A stretch of 64,000 nucleotides of DNA from Ophiodon elongatus (Eukaryota; Chordata; Actinopteri; Perciformes; Hexagrammidae), in assembly GCA_016806645.1 (NCBI GenBank), contig JACSYO010001980.1, forward strand, positions 2,089,001 to 2,153,000. The letters are read 5' to 3'. Position numbers and translations under genes: made by a program. The notes below the pieces were generated by a model. It was not told the origin of the DNA. It saw only the letters and a list, made by a program, of their open reading frames with translations, and searched no databases. Positions 60,541 through 64,000 of the stretch are shown in pieces. How positions within the stretch are numbered: position 1 is the stretch's first letter; each line of letters starts with the position of its first letter.

Positions 60541-61589
60541 CCTTTCTGTCTCACTTGGTTTTGCGCTGAACTTTCCATCCACAGTCTGACTCTCCCTGTG
60601 TGTGTGCTTTGAACTCCTCAAACTGTTCTTTTGAAGGGCAGAGTCATAAAACGTCCTTTTATGCGGGCCCGGTCTCTTTGATGGGGTTGTCACTTTGTAC
60701 AATGCGCCGCTCTAAGCCTCAGAAACTTCAGACAGGCATGGCCACACCCACGCAGACGGACAGACAGACAGACAGACAGATAAACCTCATGATTTTTTTT
60801 GCAATAATGGTTGAAGCTAGGAAATTGAGATTCTGGCTAATGGTATTCAGGCTTTAGAAAACAGGCGCTGGCAGGCATGGCCATATCCACCATTGAGGTC
60901 CCAGAAGTTCGGACCTCAGTATTTTTTACAACGTGTCTTTAATATAAGTTGTGAAATAGTTGCCTGAAAACAACTCTACTTTGGTGCAGCAAAGATTTCG
61001 TACAGAGCCAAGATTACCGACTCATCAACGTCATTGCTTGTGGTTGAGTGGGGAGGCGGATGATTTTGTCGTTATACAAAGTTTACTCAACACGGTGATT
61101 CTTTGATTATGTCAACAACTTCAGGAAACAGGAAAGGCAGCTGAATCCATGCGAAGCGAGATACAGGTGGACTGCTGGTGGACCGCTTGTAGCTCACTCA
61201 ATGCCATTTGTTAAAATCCTTAAGCATGTTAGTGACAGAGTACAGACATACTGGACAAGCCATCTCTTCACCCAAAACCAGGGAGTTGGGGCAACCACTA
61301 AGCACCCCCTGTGAATATTCTGTTTTTCGACACCTGTTTTCTTTCACGCACGGTTCCAGTTCACTCTTACTGTACCATCTGTTTTCTCTTGATTTACTTG
61401 TTCTTTGATATTGAATGGTTTCTGTTAAAATAATAAAAAGGTTTCTATGGTTTTCTTGCAAAATGTCCTTCATGTCTGGTATACTCGGCTTATTCTCCTC
61501 TTCTCTCTTGGCTTTGGACCAACAGTTAAGTAGCAGAACTCTATATATTATGGTATGGTCTGTCATGGTATACTATTGTATACTATTAC

Positions 61590-62455
61590 CAGGGCCGTAG
61601 TCAATACTAACTTAATCAAGTCCAGGTCAGGTCCAACACCATGGTCCAGTCAAATCAGAGTCCAGACTAAGTCTAAAGGCAGTCTAGATAAAGTCAAGAC
61701 AGAGTCCAGAGCAATAGACAATAGTGTCTATCCAATGTTAATCCTCTGCTCTCCTGCATAACCTTGAGCACACCGCTTAACAGCTAATTTCGGTTAATGC
61801 AGGCAAAATGCATAGTAGATAACAGACAGTTGTAACAATGGTATGAACAGCACATAGAGTGCAAAAGTAGATTACAGGCCCATAAAACTCACTTATTTGC
61901 GTTGAGCGTTACTACTCATCCGTGGTGTTAATCAGCCAACAGCGAGATGTGAAAACATTTGAGTCAATGTTGGAACTTGAGACAAAATTAAAGAGAAAAA
62001 AAGAGCTAGGGTTGGACATTATTTAAAAATGTTCCAACCGGCCACTGTCAACAGGCAAAAAACAGCGAGTGTCGATATATCCGCACAGGTGTGTGTGGTG
62101 CTAGTTTCAGCTGAAAAATGTGTTCGAGCGGTGAAGCATCGTAAAACACACTTCATTAACACTAGGCAGAAATAAAATAAAACTCACCAAAATCATCTTG
62201 GTTAGTCTTTCCAACAATCACCCACTCTGGTTCAGTCTAAATAAATCCTTGTACAGATCTAGATGCTAAAATATGCTGGCTCTACACACTGTTTTTACCC
62301 ACTGTTTCTCTCTGCCCACTGAGCAGCCAGGTACAATTTCACCAGTTCTCAAAAGCCAAGCCCGAGACCAAGACAATTCAAAGTCCAACAAGGCACAAGA
62401 CCAAGACAAGAGCAAGACTGTCGAGGCCGAGACCGTACTCTACAGTCCTGACTGT
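61590..62455. repeat. Element with AGTCCAGAC / CAAGAC-rich ends
   Basis: 61590-61740 is rich in AGTCCAGAC-type units (CAGAGTCCAGACTAAGTCTA) and 62335-62455 in CAAGAC/GAGACC units (AAGCCCGAGACCAAGACAAT). Both resemble 18298-18430. They may bound one old non-autonomous element of about 870 bp or be two separate fragments. Confidence 0.4.
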
Positions 62456-62888
62456 TACTGTTAGTGATACTCATGCCAAGTTGAACGGTTAACTACAGCA
62501 ACCATTCAAGCTCTGTAGCACGCAGTGCCGGGCTGCAACACAATGCAGCCTATCAGTGTCGCTACTTTTGGCTGTCTTCCTACAGCTGTTTCACAGTAAA
62601 GCCTCCATTGGTGAAAAGCAGCACAAAATGATCGGCTGGCATCATCAGTAACTTCTCACAGCTTCTACATGTCTGAAAGCAATCAGTAAACTAAAATAAA
62701 GCTGATAGCTAATAGTGCGAACGGGAACGTGGGACTGAAACTAAAGTCCACAACACAAAGATTCCGGTATATGCTACAAAAAATACTGAGAGCTGAGCAC
62801 AGCGAGACTTTCATAAACAGAGCTTTCTCTTTATTCACCGGCTCAGGCAAACATATATAAGTACTCATATGGTACATATGATATATCA

Positions 62889-62929
62889 TGGTATGGTATG
62901 GTATGGTATGGTATGGTATGGTATGGTAT
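62889..62929 (+). repeat. (ATGGT)8 pentamer microsatellite
   Basis: Eight ATGGT/GGTAT units. Looser copies of the unit (ATGGTATGGTCTGTCATGGT) occur near 61550. Confidence 0.95.
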
Positions 62930-64000
62930 TTGTCTTCATCACTCTAGCAAATGTCCGGAAGTGTCCTTAGCAAGACTTTGAATCCCCACCAATACAGAAG
63001 GCATGTTGTTGAAGCTCACCCTGATCCTCAATGTCCTTGAGGAAGAAGGCAAGACAAAACCACGCCCTAGGCAGAACAAGGGTGACCTGCCCCCCCACTG
63101 CACAGATACATTTTTAATTCTAGTGACTCCAACTGATTGGTCAAGACGTTTCTGCAGAGGAATATTGTATCAGTCGGGGACACCCCGTAACCCTAATTTA
63201 CTCTCACTTTTGGATGATCAACAGATTATCATGTGTGTACCAGACGCAACACAAAGATGTAAAAATCGACCAGGTCTTTACAGCAGATGTATCCTGTCCT
63301 CCCTTCTCTTGTTGGTTCCCCAGTTGTCAAACTGTGGCCATTACAGTCTGGGTTGGGTTTCCCATAAGCATCCCAACACTGAGACAATCTTTGTTCCATT
63401 GTGAGCTGCGAGCACTGAGAGAGCCTTTTGGGAAGCTGGAACCTGGCTGTTCCCAGGATCCCTTTCACCTGAGCAGGAGAACAACAGGGGGAGAAAGGGG
63501 TAAAACAGAGAGCTGCTGTTGGAGAGCAGGAGTAATGTGAATAGAAACACGTATGCAAAGGCACACTTTCACACAAGAATACAGAGACACATACACTCAC
63601 ACACATCTACATGCAATGAACAGTCTTTCTTTGACACACACTTGTAACAGACAGTGTTACACTATAATTGGGTGCAAATGTTGGTCATTACAGAACAATT
63701 TCCATCAATAGTTGGAGAGAGTCTTTGTGAGGTAATGTAGCGTAGTTTACTGACTACCATGTGTTTCTGCTTAATATATTTAATTTAAGAAATCCACTCC
63801 ACCTTAGAGATTTGGTTAGTAGATTTGAATGGTTTGCTGTTTTGTGTAGCAATATTAGTCATATTCCTTTACGCCAGATGAGCACCGCAGGTCAGCTGTA
63901 CAAACACTCAACTTCCATTCATACAGTCCATGGTGTGCACAGAGTGCCCTTTTGATATGGTCATGCACTAACAGGACATGTCCATGCATCATTTTTGGCC

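Larger units (their letters stand above)
60540..64000. other. Non-coding region, no gene recognised
   Basis: Contains the repeat arms at 61590-61740 and 62335-62455 and the pentamer tract at 62889-62929. A 133-codon open frame at 63003-63404 has no recognisable domain and is treated as chance. Confidence 0.55.

Noticed and set aside
63003..63404. 133-codon plus-strand frame near the right end
   Set aside because: No domain recognised; overlaps open frames on the other strand, as expected of a compositional effect.

Overview
This is vertebrate nuclear DNA, almost certainly from a teleost fish and probably a percomorph. The grounds are AT-rich, mostly non-coding sequence with very dense (CA)n, (GA)n and (CTC)n microsatellites, several dispersed repeats that look like families common in ray-finned fish, GT-AG introns, and one complete and one partial protein gene with clear vertebrate orthologues. 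There are no bacterial operons, CRISPR arrays or phage genes. Most long open frames are translated microsatellites or chance frames.

Two genes are supported. On the minus strand at 26281-26434 is the first coding exon of arhgap26 (GRAF1, a BAR-PH-RhoGAP-SH3 protein); the rest of the gene lies beyond the left edge, so about 26.3 kb (1-26280) is its first intron. On the plus strand at 34475-36004 is a complete three-exon fgf1 gene (152 residues, introns of 562 and 509 bp), with a 3' UTR of about 1.3 kb ending at AATAAA signals near 37308-37335. The two genes are divergent, as in the human FGF1-ARHGAP26-NR3C1 neighbourhood (established knowledge). The roughly 8 kb between them holds a CpG-richer promoter-like block near 26.9-27.3 kb, a perfect CRE at 28315, a well-formed candidate non-coding exon at 29964-30027 and a strong G-quadruplex tract at 32706-32759.

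Layout: 1-26280 is the arhgap26 intron, with three fragments of one dispersed repeat (1434-1690, 3905-4165, 4560-4865), an inverted-end element (6321-6894), a diverged repeat pair (7264/10272), a TTAA-flanked hairpin MITE (9775-9852), a CpG-dense patch (19360-20110) and an 83-bp near-perfect inverted duplication (21864-21946 / 22387-22470). 26281-27300 is exon 1, leader and promoter of arhgap26. 27300-34474 is the fgf1 upstream region. 34475-37335 is fgf1. 37336-64000 is about 26.7 kb without a recognisable gene, with microsatellites, repeat fragments and one weak orphan exon candidate (58630-58777).

I found no new multi-gene system. The items most worth a second look are the fgf1 protein (an FGF2-length loop, two lost heparin-site arginines, no N-terminal lysine cluster), arhgap26 exon 1 being pinned between two microsatellites, the 21.8-22.5 kb inverted duplication, the hairpin MITE, and the possible upstream fgf1 exon.
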